A stretch of 64,000 bases of DNA from SAR324 cluster bacterium (lineage in GTDB: Bacteria; SAR324; NAC60-12): assembly GCA_015231885.1 (NCBI GenBank), contig JADGAT010000005.1:40460-104459 (forward strand), written 5' to 3'. Positions 28,206 through 37,199 of the stretch are shown piece by piece (position 1 is the stretch's first letter; every line of letters starts with the position of its first letter). A model generated the notes under the pieces. That model was given only the letters and a program-made list of their open reading frames with translations. It was not told the DNA's origin and searched no databases. Both the position numbers and the translations under genes were made by a program.

Positions 28206-28736
28206 TTAAAAATCAGTTTCCTCCAGTTCAAAGGTCTCATACAACCTGTTGTTGATTGATTGTCGCAAGAGGAGATATTTTTGATACCTAGCAGAATTCT
28301 CACGATTTGCTGCTGTATCAATTGATGTTTTTCGTTCTTGTACGTTCCTGCCCTTCTGTGATTTAATTTCATCGGCAGAACTAAATATTCCAACAGCCTG
28401 GCGAAAAGCACGCAAGCGAGCGGCTTTATCCTTGTTTTGGATTGCTTGCCAACGTTGGTTAACATGAGTGATATCTTCCATATATCCGCGGTAGATCGGC
28501 CCTCGTTCTTCATCCGTCTGCATCCAGGCTTTTTGTTTCTTTACAAATTCATCAGAACGTTCCTGCTTCTTACTGTGTCCTGCTACCCATTCTTGATATT
28601 CTTTTTGTGCCCTGGGGTCTTCATATGGGTTATTGTAGTATTTTGGTGAACTGCTGCACCCCATCAACAAAAAACCAATAATCATCAATACAACAAAGTC
28701 TGGATATATTTTTAAATTTCTTTGAAACACGATCAC
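28206..28736 (-). CDS. Hypothetical lipoprotein
   Basis: About 176 residues from GTG 28736. The signal sequence ends in the lipobox LLMGC near residue 27, followed by SSSPKYYNNPYED, so an outer- or inner-membrane lipoprotein is expected. The rest is strongly charged and helical (EWVAGHSKKQERSDEFVKKQ), rich in Lys, Glu and Arg, with no family I recognise. A TATAAT-like -10 element lies on this strand at 28776-28781, upstream of the chosen start; a TTG at 28784 would lie upstream of it. Confidence 0.6.
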   Translation of the reverse strand: MIVFQRNLKIYPDFVVLMIIGFLLMGCSSSPKYYNNPYEDPRAQKEYQEWVAGHSKKQERSDEFVKKQKAWMQTDEERGPIYRGYMEDITHVNQRWQAIQNKDKAARLRAFRQAVGIFSSADEIKSQKGRNVQERKTSIDTAANRENSARYQKYLLLRQSINNRLYETFELEETDF

Positions 28737-28881
28737 TCTGGGGCCTAATAAAAAGTTAGTATCAGAGGCAGTCAAATTATACAATGAAACCCGCCTATAT
28801 TCTTAATCGGCGATTTTTTGGAATACTTTAGTCTCACATTGATAATTTTTAAAGATAATACAACAAATCAATAGAGAAAAA

Positions 28882-29241
28882 TTATTCTAAATTAGAGGAA
28901 TGAGCGGATTGTTCGCTACAATAATAGTAGCCATCGGGGAGAACGGGCTGGTAGTGATTTAATGAAAAAACTTCACCCGTGTTTTGTTTTTTCAATAATA
29001 CCGTCTGATCTTTTATAACAAAATGTGTAATTCCCAAACGCCGACAAGTTCGATCCACTTTTTTCTGGACTTTTAAAGGATATCCCCGATAGGTATACGT
29101 ATCAGGACTATCAGTAGCCAAACCGCTACATCCGGAATTCGAAACCATGAGGATGAAACCAATCCAAATGCACCAGTCAGTTCGCTGATTACCATTAATT
29201 GGCTTCTGAAATAAGGCGAGGAATTTCTGATGGATTGACAA
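28882..29241 (-). CDS. Small hypothetical lipoprotein overlapping the dnaA 3' end
   Basis: About 119 residues if read from TTG 29241, which lies 47 bases inside dnaA. A hydrophobic stretch (CIWIGFILMVSNSGC) ends in a plausible lipobox cysteine. The mature part (VQKKVDRTCRRLGITHFVIK) is short and unrecognised. The overlap with dnaA suggests translational coupling, but start choice is uncertain because no ATG is available before the hydrophobic core. Confidence 0.5.
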   Translation of the reverse strand: MSIHQKFLALFQKPINGNQRTDWCIWIGFILMVSNSGCSGLATDSPDTYTYRGYPLKVQKKVDRTCRRLGITHFVIKDQTVLLKKQNTGEVFSLNHYQPVLPDGYYYCSEQSAHSSNLE

Positions 29242-30712
29242 ACTTTTTCTCAGATAGGTCGTCTTTCAAGGAGAGAATTTGCTGACGCAGCAGATCATCT
29301 GTTTCCATTTTTTTCTCAACTTGCTTTAAGGAATTGTGAATTGCAGAATGGGTTCGATTGCCAAATTGTTTTCCAATTTCTGAAAGCTTCATATCGGTCA
29401 GTTCTCTCAATAGATACATCCCCATCTGCCTGGCGCGAACAACTTTATTTGCACGGCCAGCTGATTGTAAATCAGATCGAGATACTTGAGACATGGTACA
29501 AATTTTTTGCAAAATAGCTTCTGCTTTGTCATCAGGCATCGCATCTGATGAAAATTCTGTCAGGTGGGTAGTTTCCAAAAGGTCAACCAGTCGAGATTTG
29601 GCGAAGTCGAGTGAGATCTTTTGACGTAAAAGAGAAGCATAGGCACCTAAACGTATCAGGGCTCCTACCATTTTGCTGACATTTGAATAAATGTGTTTTG
29701 CAATATAGTAACACACTTCAGGTGGTAAGAGAATATGATCCTGCTTTGCGCGGCTTTGCAAAATCGCCATACGCATCTCCAAGTCAGGCACACCGATATC
29801 AGTGACTAGCCCTGATTGCAGACGCGAACAAAGCATTTCATTCAAATTATCAATATTACTTGGTAACTGATTGCAGGTCACTACAATCTGCTTTTTTCTT
29901 TTCAGCAGAGCATCGATTGTATGCAATAGCTCTTCCTGACTCCGGGCACCAGAAATTGTCTGAACATTTCGAATAAGAAGCAAATCTGTCAAACGATAAC
30001 GCTGACGAAATACATCCATTTTCTTTTGGTTCAGGTGCACTAAGAAATCATTCAAAAACCCCTCTCCTGTCGTATATACGATATTGGCAGTGGGGTGCAA
30101 TTGAGAAAAAGCCTGCCCAATCGCTTCTAACAAATGAGTTTTTCCCAACCCAATGCCACCATATATGAACAAAGGGTTATACAATATTCCAGACTCATGA
30201 ATAATCCGACAACCCGCTTCATAAGCCAGTTGATTGTGGCTGCCAATCACTAATGAATTCAAGCAGTGTTTCGCCTCAAATGAGGCCGTTTTGAGAGGAA
30301 TAATTTTTTGAGACTCATCCAAGACCTCCTGGTTCTTTTCCGGAAATGAACCAGAAGCATCAGGGAATCCTTCAGAGGCAGTGGACAAATCGTTCGAAGC
30401 GTCATCAAAAGCAAACTCTGTTTGAATGGAGTCTTGTTGTACAAAATGATGCACTCCCACACGGTACTTTACTTTTTTCTTATGAAATGGAGCATACTCT
30501 GGAAAGAGTTCTGTCAGGAGAGATCGGAACAAATGATCGTGGTTTTTAGCAATATCGTCCCGAAACATTGGATGTGAAATACCAGCAATAATCGTTTTTT
30601 TAGATGAAATCTCGACGAGTGCCAGATCATCAAGCCAAGCTTCGAATTCTTCAGGCTCAAGCTCTTGCTGAATTTTTTCTTTGAATAATGACCATCTATG
30701 GTTTAGATCCAT
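29195..30712 (-). CDS. dnaA: Divergent chromosomal replication initiator DnaA
   Basis: 505 residues from ATG 30712, which has AGGAAAAG upstream. Domain order is typical: N-terminal domain I, a variable linker, AAA+ domain III and helix-turn-helix domain IV. Walker A is intact (YGGIGLGKTHLL). Walker B reads LLLIRNVQTISG where the family has LLIDD-I-Q, so both acidic residues are replaced. Sensor 1 reads TCNQLPSNI instead of TSD-type. The arginine-finger region (LCSRLQSGL) and sensor 2 (GALIRLGAYA) are kept. The DNA-binding signature is GNRTHSAIHNS instead of GGRDHTTV. It could be the sole initiator with changed properties or a second DnaA paralogue. Confidence 0.9.
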   Translation of the reverse strand: MDLNHRWSLFKEKIQQELEPEEFEAWLDDLALVEISSKKTIIAGISHPMFRDDIAKNHDHLFRSLLTELFPEYAPFHKKKVKYRVGVHHFVQQDSIQTEFAFDDASNDLSTASEGFPDASGSFPEKNQEVLDESQKIIPLKTASFEAKHCLNSLVIGSHNQLAYEAGCRIIHESGILYNPLFIYGGIGLGKTHLLEAIGQAFSQLHPTANIVYTTGEGFLNDFLVHLNQKKMDVFRQRYRLTDLLLIRNVQTISGARSQEELLHTIDALLKRKKQIVVTCNQLPSNIDNLNEMLCSRLQSGLVTDIGVPDLEMRMAILQSRAKQDHILLPPEVCYYIAKHIYSNVSKMVGALIRLGAYASLLRQKISLDFAKSRLVDLLETTHLTEFSSDAMPDDKAEAILQKICTMSQVSRSDLQSAGRANKVVRARQMGMYLLRELTDMKLSEIGKQFGNRTHSAIHNSLKQVEKKMETDDLLRQQILSLKDDLSEKKFVNPSEIPRLISEAN

Positions 30713-30722
30713 CTCTTTTCCT

Positions 30723-31050
30723 AAATCCAATTCCGTTTGGATTGATTAACCGTGTATCAACTGAAAAAAGATCCTTCTTTCCAGGCACGATTGAAGTCGA
30801 TAACCAGTGACCAATTATAAAAAGATCCTTCTTTTTTTAAATCCAATTCCCTTTGGATCGATTTTTCAGGCTACTATTTTGTATTGCCCATTGAAAAATT
30901 AATATTGAAGAATTCAATTTTGTCTTCAAACGAAGCATAGAATAAAAAATCCTGAGTAGGAAAGCAACAGAAAAGATCTTCTTAAAAATTAGCTTATTAG
31001 CCCCAAGTCGTTGATTCAAAATCTTAAAAATCCGAAAAAAAGATCTGTCA
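30723..31050. other. Repeat-rich AT-rich region upstream of dnaA, candidate replication origin or regulatory region
   Basis: Two near-identical 25-base palindromic units (AAATCCAATTCC-G/C-TTTGGAT) lie at 30723-30747 and 30839-30863. Two identical 16-base units AAAAAGATCCTTCTTT lie between them at 30765-30780 and 30819-30834. Two more GATCTTTT-type sequences on the minus strand are at 30971-30978 and 31035-31046, resembling oriC 13-mers. No canonical TTATCCACA box is present. The divergent DNA-binding domain of this DnaA could use other boxes. The remaining bases to 31256 are AT-rich without recognised elements. Confidence 0.45.
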
Positions 31051-31256
31051 TGAAATCATAAAGTTACAAAACAAATTACTGATTTTATTAATTTATTATT
31101 GTAGAAAAAACATACTATTCTATTTTTTTCAAACCCATAGCAATCATCACCGACAGGATTGTAACCAGAAAATCTTCCATTTACATGAAGAACAGCACAT
31201 GGTAATATTTGCGAAATAGAAGTTGAATCTTTTCATGTCAAATAGGGGGTAAATAG

Positions 31257-31799
31257 ATGGGAAGGAAGAAAAAGGAAAAATCGGTAAAGCCGAATAAAAA
31301 AAATGAAACAACGGCACAAGAACCAAAACACAAAGGAATCAGCCGCATTGATTCGAAAGATACCCATGGTTGGTTCGTTCGGGTATATAACGAAAGTATT
31401 ACTTATTCCAAACTATTCAGTGATCGCAAATGCGGTGGACGTCAAATCGCTTTGGAAAAAGCACTCGCATTTCAGGATAATCTGATTCAGGAAATTGGAA
31501 AAACCTATCCTGCCCGCCGTATTGTAAGACGGGATAAAAGAAATAAAACTGGAGTAATTGGAGTTTGCAGAACAAGAAAAAAGAGTCGAAACGGAACTTA
31601 CAGTGACTATTTTTCGGTCTCTTGGAGTCCAGAATATGGCACGCACAAGTGTCGTATGTTTTCAATCAACAAACATGGAGAAAAGAAAGCATTCCACATG
31701 GCTTGTGACTGGCGGAAAAGAATGGAGGAGGACATTCATGGACAGTCATGGGCAAAAAAACCACGTAAAGTGCCTCAATATCTGTTGAAAAAAAAATAA
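31257..31799 (+). CDS. Bacterial AP2-domain DNA-binding protein
   Basis: 180 residues. A very basic N-terminal tail is followed by two AP2/ERF-like units: GISRIDSKDTHGWFVRVYNE through ALEKALAFQDNL, and GVIGVCRTRKKS through EKKAFHMACDWRKR. Both show the three-strand-plus-helix layout with conserved G, W/F and A positions. Bacterial AP2 proteins are mostly linked to homing endonucleases or mobile elements, but some are stand-alone regulators. No nuclease domain is present here. It sits between the dnaA upstream region and gyrA, so a role in local DNA transactions is possible but unproven. Confidence 0.75.
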   Translation: MGRKKKEKSVKPNKKNETTAQEPKHKGISRIDSKDTHGWFVRVYNESITYSKLFSDRKCGGRQIALEKALAFQDNLIQEIGKTYPARRIVRRDKRNKTGVIGVCRTRKKSRNGTYSDYFSVSWSPEYGTHKCRMFSINKHGEKKAFHMACDWRKRMEEDIHGQSWAKKPRKVPQYLLKKK

Positions 31800-31807
31800 G
31801 AGAACCA

Positions 31808-34315
31808 TTACTCTGTGGGTTCCGGATCTGGACTTTCTGCCACTACTTCCTCTTCATGTGTTTCAACATCCGCGTCGTCGGTTACCTCTTCGTCAGGATC
31901 TTCTTCAAACCCTGCCAGATCGATTACCTGTTCTCCTGTATCGAGATTAAAAAGACGCACTCCTTGAGTAATTCGGCCAATGGTGGGGATATTATCTGTT
32001 TTGATACGGATTAATTTGCCAAATTGAGTCACCAGGAATACTTGAAAATCTTCTTCAATCTGTAGTGCTCCCACCACCAATCCATTACGATCAGAAGTTT
32101 TGATAACCCGCACTCCCTGATTGCCTCGATTCCTGGAAAGCGGGTAATCTTCCAAAAGCGTTTTTTTCCCATAACCATTCTGGGTCACTGTCAGAATATT
32201 GCCCTCCCCTTGTAAGACTTCCATGGTCACAACCTGATCATTTGTTTTCAGGCGCATACCAATTACCCCACGTGCTTCTCTTCCCATTGGACGAATTTGT
32301 TCCTCATGAAAACGCAAACTCATTCCTTGTTGAGAGACAATGAAGATTTCCTGATTGCCATCTGTTAAACGGACCGACAACATTTTATCACTATCATCCA
32401 GCGTAATTGCTCGAATACCTGATGAACGGACTTTACGAAATGCCTGCAGATCCGTCTTTTTACAAATCCCATTCATCGTGCACATTAAAATGTACATCCC
32501 TTCTGTAAATTCTGGAACACTCAAATAGGCACAAACTTTTTCTTCTGGCCGTAATGGTAAAACATTGATAATAGCTTTACCCTTGCTGGCAGGACCTGCT
32601 TGAGGCAGTTCATGGACCTTCATTGAAAACACCTGACCAAAGGTGGTGAAAATCAGAAGATGATCATGCGTAGAAGCAACAAACATTTTCTCGACAAAAT
32701 CAGCATCTTTCATACTCATACCGATTCGACCCTTTCCTCCACGTCGTTGCAGTCGATATTCGCTGGTAGGACTTCGCTTAATGTAGCCACTATGAGTGAT
32801 CGTGACCACCATATCCTCACGGGTGATCAGCTCTTCTATCGAAATGGAACTTTCTTCTTCTGAGATCTGTGTGCGGCGAGCGTCACCATACTTTTCACGA
32901 ATTTCTATACATTCTTCGCGTATGATATCTAAAATCAGGTTCTCATCAGCAAGAGTTTTCTGATAGTCGGCAATCGACTGTTTTAATTGCTCATAATCTT
33001 CCAAGATTTTATTTTGTTCCATCCCGGTCAAACGCTGCAGTCTCATATCAAGAATCGCCTGAGCTTGCTTTTCTGTGAGCTGATGGTGCTCCATCAAAAT
33101 TTTTCTGGCAGCCGCCCCATTTTCAGCCTCTCGAATTTCTTCAATCACTGTATCCAGGTTGGAAAGTGCGATAGTCAACCCTTGTAAAATATGAGCCTTC
33201 GCTTGTGCCTGCTCCAGCTCATACTCCAGCCTGCGGGTCACAATAACAAGTCGATGGTCTAAAAACAGCCTTAGTACTTCCATTATTGGCAGAACCCTGG
33301 GTTGCTTATCCACAATCGCCAGCATGATCACACCAAAGGATGATTGCATGGCCGTGTGCTTATAAAGATTACTCAACACCACTTCTGGATTTTCATTTCT
33401 TTTTACCTGAATATATATGCGCATTCCTTTACGGTCCGATTCATCGCGCAAATCTGAAATACCTTCGATTCTTTTCTCCCGTACCAGTCCAGCTATCCTT
33501 TCTATCAGAGTTGCTTTATTGACCATGTAGGGCAGCTCTGTCACAATAATGCACTCTCGATCCCCAGTTTCTGTTTCAACATGAGCCTGAGCTCGGATAC
33601 TAACGATTCCGCGACCTGTGCTATACGCACTATAAATCCCAGCCCTTCCCATAATACAACCCCCAGTCGGAAAATCAGGCCCTGGAATGTGTTCCATCAA
33701 CTCCGGTAAGGACGAGTGGTGTCTATTGTCGATGTAGTACAGCAAGCCTGCCATGACTTCGCTGATATTATGGGGAGGGATATTACAAGCCATACCAACC
33801 GCAATACCTGTTGAACCATTGATCAATAAATTTGGAATTTTTGCAGGCAGTACTGATGGTTCATCAAGGGATTCATCGTAATTAGGAAGAAACTCTACCG
33901 TGTTTTTTTCCAGGTCCACCAGCAATTCATGGGCAAGACGCTGCATTCGGATTTCTGTGTAACGCATTGCGGCAGCAGCATCCCCATCAACCGAACCAAA
34001 GTTACCTTGTCCATCAACCAGCGGATAGCGCATCGAAAAATCCTGTGTCAATCGCACAATGGTGTCATAGACAGCAGAATCTCCGTGTGGGTGATATTTT
34101 CCAATCACGTCTCCTACCACGCGGGCTGATTTACGATACGGCTTATTGTAGTCGTTCCCTTGCTCCGACATGGAAAACAGGGTCCGGCGGTGTACCGGTT
34201 TCAGCCCATCACGTACATCTGGCAAGGCACGCCCGATGATAACACTCATGGCGTATTCCAGATAGGATTCGCGCATCTCTACAGAAATATCCGTTTCTAT
34301 AATCTTTTCAGGCAT
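31808..34315 (-). CDS. gyrA: DNA gyrase subunit A
   Basis: 835 residues. The catalytic tyrosine is in AAAMRYTEIRM near residue 120, and the quinolone-resistance region (KYHPHGDSAVYDTIVRL) has the sensitive-type Ser and Asp. The GyrA box QRRGGKG identifies it as gyrase rather than topoisomerase IV. The C-terminal beta-pinwheel blades are followed by an acidic tail (EEDPDEEVTDDADVETHEE). The cyclophilin gene lies upstream on the same strand after 57 bases. gyrB is not in the window. Confidence 0.97.
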   Translation of the reverse strand: MPEKIIETDISVEMRESYLEYAMSVIIGRALPDVRDGLKPVHRRTLFSMSEQGNDYNKPYRKSARVVGDVIGKYHPHGDSAVYDTIVRLTQDFSMRYPLVDGQGNFGSVDGDAAAAMRYTEIRMQRLAHELLVDLEKNTVEFLPNYDESLDEPSVLPAKIPNLLINGSTGIAVGMACNIPPHNISEVMAGLLYYIDNRHHSSLPELMEHIPGPDFPTGGCIMGRAGIYSAYSTGRGIVSIRAQAHVETETGDRECIIVTELPYMVNKATLIERIAGLVREKRIEGISDLRDESDRKGMRIYIQVKRNENPEVVLSNLYKHTAMQSSFGVIMLAIVDKQPRVLPIMEVLRLFLDHRLVIVTRRLEYELEQAQAKAHILQGLTIALSNLDTVIEEIREAENGAAARKILMEHHQLTEKQAQAILDMRLQRLTGMEQNKILEDYEQLKQSIADYQKTLADENLILDIIREECIEIREKYGDARRTQISEEESSISIEELITREDMVVTITHSGYIKRSPTSEYRLQRRGGKGRIGMSMKDADFVEKMFVASTHDHLLIFTTFGQVFSMKVHELPQAGPASKGKAIINVLPLRPEEKVCAYLSVPEFTEGMYILMCTMNGICKKTDLQAFRKVRSSGIRAITLDDSDKMLSVRLTDGNQEIFIVSQQGMSLRFHEEQIRPMGREARGVIGMRLKTNDQVVTMEVLQGEGNILTVTQNGYGKKTLLEDYPLSRNRGNQGVRVIKTSDRNGLVVGALQIEEDFQVFLVTQFGKLIRIKTDNIPTIGRITQGVRLFNLDTGEQVIDLAGFEEDPDEEVTDDADVETHEEEVVAESPDPEPTE

Positions 34316-34372
34316 AAATGTTTTGTTTGTTAAGGTTTATAAAACGTTCCTTGTTTTCAAAAAGACCTCGGT

Positions 34373-35305
34373 TTACAGTTTGTTGACTTCATAGGAATGA
34401 CTGCGTTTTTGCTGTACAATGACTTGTTTGATCAAATCCCCTTGCACGATGGAATTGACCACATCCATGCCTTCGGTCACTTTTCCAAAAACAGTATGCT
34501 TTCCATCTAAATGAGGAGTAGGGCCATGAGTAATAAAAAACTGGCTCCCATTGGTATTTGGGCCTGCATTGGCCATAGAAAGGATACCGGCATCATCGTG
34601 CTTACGGTCTGAAATCTCATCAGCAAAACGATAACCAGGACCTCCTGTGCCTGTTCCTTCAGGACAACCTCCCTGAATCATGAAATTACTAATCACGCGA
34701 TGGAATGCTAAACCATCATAGAACTTTCCTTCAATCAAGGAGATGAAGCTTGCTACCGTATTGGGAGCATCATCTTCATAAAGTTCCAGACGAATATCGC
34801 CTTTTTCTGTCTCAAAACAAACAATCGGCAATCCGTCTTCTACTATTTCAACTGCATTTTCTGGTGTTTCTGACTCCATTTTTTCCTCATTTGTCTGTTC
34901 TTGATTATCGGATGCTTCATCTGTCGGAGCATGTTCATCCTTCACTTCATCAGCATCTACTTCATCCACTGTTTCTCCATCCACTTCTATCACCTGATCA
35001 TCCTCATTATCGAGGGTATCACCCATCAAAGCAGAGCTATCAAAGGAACCGCCCATCAAGGCAGAGGGATCCAAACCCAAGGACGATAAGTCAAAATTCG
35101 GAGAACCACTTTCTGCATTGACCCATTTCTCATTTTCAAAAAAGAATAACTGTGCAATCCCTCGAAAAGGGGAATATACTTTGAGGTAAGAATCTTCATC
35201 CTCTCCTTCAATCGTGATTTCCGAATCAGTTTCGCTGATGATCTTGCCAGCATACTTAACTTCCAGTGTCTTAGAAAAAGTAAGCTGTTTGTCTTCAATT
35301 TTCAT
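34373..35305 (-). CDS. Cyclophilin-type peptidyl-prolyl isomerase with N-terminal acidic region
   Basis: 310 residues. The C-terminal ~160 are a complete cyclophilin: [51 protein letters not shown] and [13 protein letters not shown] contain the catalytic Arg, Gln and the cyclosporin-site residues. The first ~80 form an unrecognised beta-type domain, followed by a long acidic linker rich in Asp and Glu. There is no signal peptide, so it is cytoplasmic. The acidic insert is the odd part. Confidence 0.9.
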   Translation of the reverse strand: MKIEDKQLTFSKTLEVKYAGKIISETDSEITIEGEDEDSYLKVYSPFRGIAQLFFFENEKWVNAESGSPNFDLSSLGLDPSALMGGSFDSSALMGDTLDNEDDQVIEVDGETVDEVDADEVKDEHAPTDEASDNQEQTNEEKMESETPENAVEIVEDGLPIVCFETEKGDIRLELYEDDAPNTVASFISLIEGKFYDGLAFHRVISNFMIQGGCPEGTGTGGPGYRFADEISDRKHDDAGILSMANAGPNTNGSQFFITHGPTPHLDGKHTVFGKVTEGMDVVNSIVQGDLIKQVIVQQKRSHSYEVNKL

Positions 35306-35430
35306 GTATCCTCTTCAATGAATGTAGGTAAGGTAAGAATGGCAGTAATTTGCAACGGGATTAAATCAAGTGGAAATGTTAAAACGCCTACCGTGAGCAA
35401 TAACAGGTATGGCATGAAATCATATCACGA

Positions 35431-35685
35431 TCACTCTGTTAATGTTTTTAAGCGATCTACCGCATGAATTGGCGCGTCAGGGCCTGACATGAATGGAGTG
35501 ATGGCAGAATAAACCATCCTTTGTTTCTCCAACAGCCCTTTGCCTTCAAATAAGGGCGAAGTGACGGTGATCTCAAAATGATTGCCATTGCTTTGCACGT
35601 GCACCCGTGACTCAGGAATAGCTGATTGGATCGCTTTTGTGACTTGATCTTCGATGGATTCACCAGACCATGATGGTACGCTCAT
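35431..35685 (-). CDS. BolA/IbaG-family protein
   Basis: 84 residues with the BolA fold: RVHVQSNGNHFEITVTSPLF, then EGKGLLEKQRMVYSAI and a terminal IHAVDRLKTLT resembling the family IHALxxKT. The conserved C-terminal His (a [2Fe-2S] ligand when paired with a monothiol glutaredoxin) is present. It lies 44 bases downstream of the IscA-type gene on the same strand, a natural pairing for iron-sulfur cluster trafficking. Confidence 0.88.
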   Translation of the reverse strand: MSVPSWSGESIEDQVTKAIQSAIPESRVHVQSNGNHFEITVTSPLFEGKGLLEKQRMVYSAITPFMSGPDAPIHAVDRLKTLTE

Positions 35686-35729
35686 TTGAAATTTGCCTGT
35701 TAAAATTTTGAAATGAAAATGAAATAGAG

Positions 35730-36131
35730 TTATTTCCAGGGAGTTGGCATGGCTCCCACTTCTTCAGGGGGCTCATACATGAAGGATGTTTTGCAGCCGC
35801 AAGAGCCTTTTGCTCCAGGGTTGTTGAACTTCAATCCTCTGTCCATGAGGCTATTGCTCCAGTCAATTTCCGTTCCCTTGATATATAGATGACTTTTTTT
35901 ATCTGTGAGAATTTTTAATCCTTCTGATTCAAACTCTAAGTCAAATTTGTTTTTTTTGCCATCAAACTCAAAAGTATATGTAAAACCAGCGCATCCACCG
36001 CCTTTTACACCCACACGAATACCGACTTCGTCAGGAACATTTTGTTCGGCCATAATTTTCTTTATTTCTTTTGCCGCTACAGGAGTTAAGGTAATCATAA
36101 ATTTTTCACTCACAACAGGTTGGGTTTCCAT
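35730..36131 (-). CDS. A-type iron-sulfur cluster carrier (IscA/ErpA/SufA-like)
   Basis: 133 residues. The three conserved cysteines are in GGGCAGF and GSCGC near the C-terminus, with the family lead-in ITLTPVAAKEIKKIMAEQN. It carries clusters to apoproteins; many Fe-S proteins in this window (PsrA/B-like, lactate dehydrogenase-like) could be clients. Which A-type class it belongs to cannot be told. A start ~10 codons further in (before ITLTP) is possible. Confidence 0.9.
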   Translation of the reverse strand: METQPVVSEKFMITLTPVAAKEIKKIMAEQNVPDEVGIRVGVKGGGCAGFTYTFEFDGKKNKFDLEFESEGLKILTDKKSHLYIKGTEIDWSNSLMDRGLKFNNPGAKGSCGCKTSFMYEPPEEVGAMPTPWK

Positions 36132-36329
36132 GGAATTAAGGTCATCCTACAAATGTAATCACTCTAAATATGAATTTTCTAGTTTATCAGAAATTATAGG
36201 CACTGTCCACGAAATATAAAGTTTCTGTATCAAGCAAAATAGCTGCAATTCGGAGGTCTAAGAAAAATTAATCAACACTGTTTATTTTAATAAAATAATA
36301 CAGAGATAAGGCGTTTATTGAAAAAATAG

Positions 36330-36381
36330 ATCATTAATTCTTAATGATATTCTTGACCTAATACCAGAAGCATATTATACC
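36330..36381 (+). promoter_or_regulatory. Candidate promoter with adjacent palindromic operator
   Basis: TTGACC at 36353-36358 and TATACC at 36376-36381 are separated by 17 bases, a good sigma70-like arrangement. A perfect 8-bp palindrome ATCATTAA-TTC-TTAATGAT lies at 36330-36348, four bases upstream of the -35, and looks like a regulator site. It would drive the lipoprotein gene starting at 36494. The rest of the 362-base gap from 36132 holds nothing recognised. Confidence 0.45.
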
Positions 36382-36493
36382 CATTCTGAACGATCACATG
36401 ATAAGTGTTCTTAACAATAAAACTCACAGAAGAAAAGATAAGCCAGAAAAATTTTCCTAATCAACTCATCATATTTCATTGACTGGAGACACC

Positions 36494-37126
36494 GTGTTGT
36501 ATCAAAGAATAAAAAACACCTTTAGTTCTTTTGCAATAATACTGCTGTTGTGGGCATTAACGGGTTGTGCTGAAACAGCACCAACGACGCATTACTATTT
36601 TATGGAATCCCCCTCGCATTCTCTTTACAAACAAGGCAAGCCCACGAAATACCCAGCCCTTATGTTGTTCAAAAAAGTCAGCAGCATGTCTCCGTATAAC
36701 ACGGTCAATTTTGCCGTAAAAATACGGCCATCTGAAGTAAAATTTTACAACTATGCCAAATGGGTCTCCCCTCCTCATGAATTGTTGTATCATTATTTCC
36801 TGAAATCACTCACCTTCAGCCAATTAATTGAGTTGGCAGCCAGCAGTATTGGGCAAAAAGATGTGTATCATCTAGAAATGGAGATTCAAGAATTTGGACA
36901 AAAACTGGAAAAAAATCGCCCTTATGCAGGAATATCTCTCTTTGTTGGAATAAGGCATGCAAGGTCAAAGACATACAGCTGGTACACCATATATCATCAC
37001 CAAGAGCCTTCTCAATCGGAACAACCTTATCATGTAGTAGTCGCGTTAAACAAAACTGTGGAAACAATCAATCAGAAACTTTTAAAGGACTTGGACACTT
37101 TTTTTGCAGCTGAGTATTCAAAATAG
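36494..37126 (+). CDS. PqiC-like ABC-transport auxiliary lipoprotein
   Basis: About 210 residues from GTG 36494, chosen for GGAG five bases upstream; a TTG at 36479 is the alternative. A signal sequence ends in the lipobox LTGC. The mature part has VNFAVKIRPSEVKFYNYAKW followed by LLYHYFLKSL, resembling the ABC_trans_aux/PqiC family that works with MCE-type lipid transport across the periplasm. No MCE or permease gene is adjacent, so family membership rests on this pattern alone. Confidence 0.6.
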   Translation: MLYQRIKNTFSSFAIILLLWALTGCAETAPTTHYYFMESPSHSLYKQGKPTKYPALMLFKKVSSMSPYNTVNFAVKIRPSEVKFYNYAKWVSPPHELLYHYFLKSLTFSQLIELAASSIGQKDVYHLEMEIQEFGQKLEKNRPYAGISLFVGIRHARSKTYSWYTIYHHQEPSQSEQPYHVVVALNKTVETINQKLLKDLDTFFAAEYSK

Positions 37127-37199
37127 TCTATAGTCAATCAATTTTGTATGTACCTTTAACTATCTATGGCTGACTGGTAACTGAAAGAGAAAGGAAAAT

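Noticed and set aside
28136..28513. 125-codon minus-strand frame overlapping the lipoprotein gene
   Set aside because: It covers the lipoprotein coding sequence in another frame and lacks a ribosome-binding site; the lipobox-bearing frame is better supported.
30723..31256. Canonical oriC with TTATCCACA DnaA boxes
   Set aside because: No exact or one-mismatch box was found by eye in the region upstream of dnaA; only the unusual repeats reported above are present.
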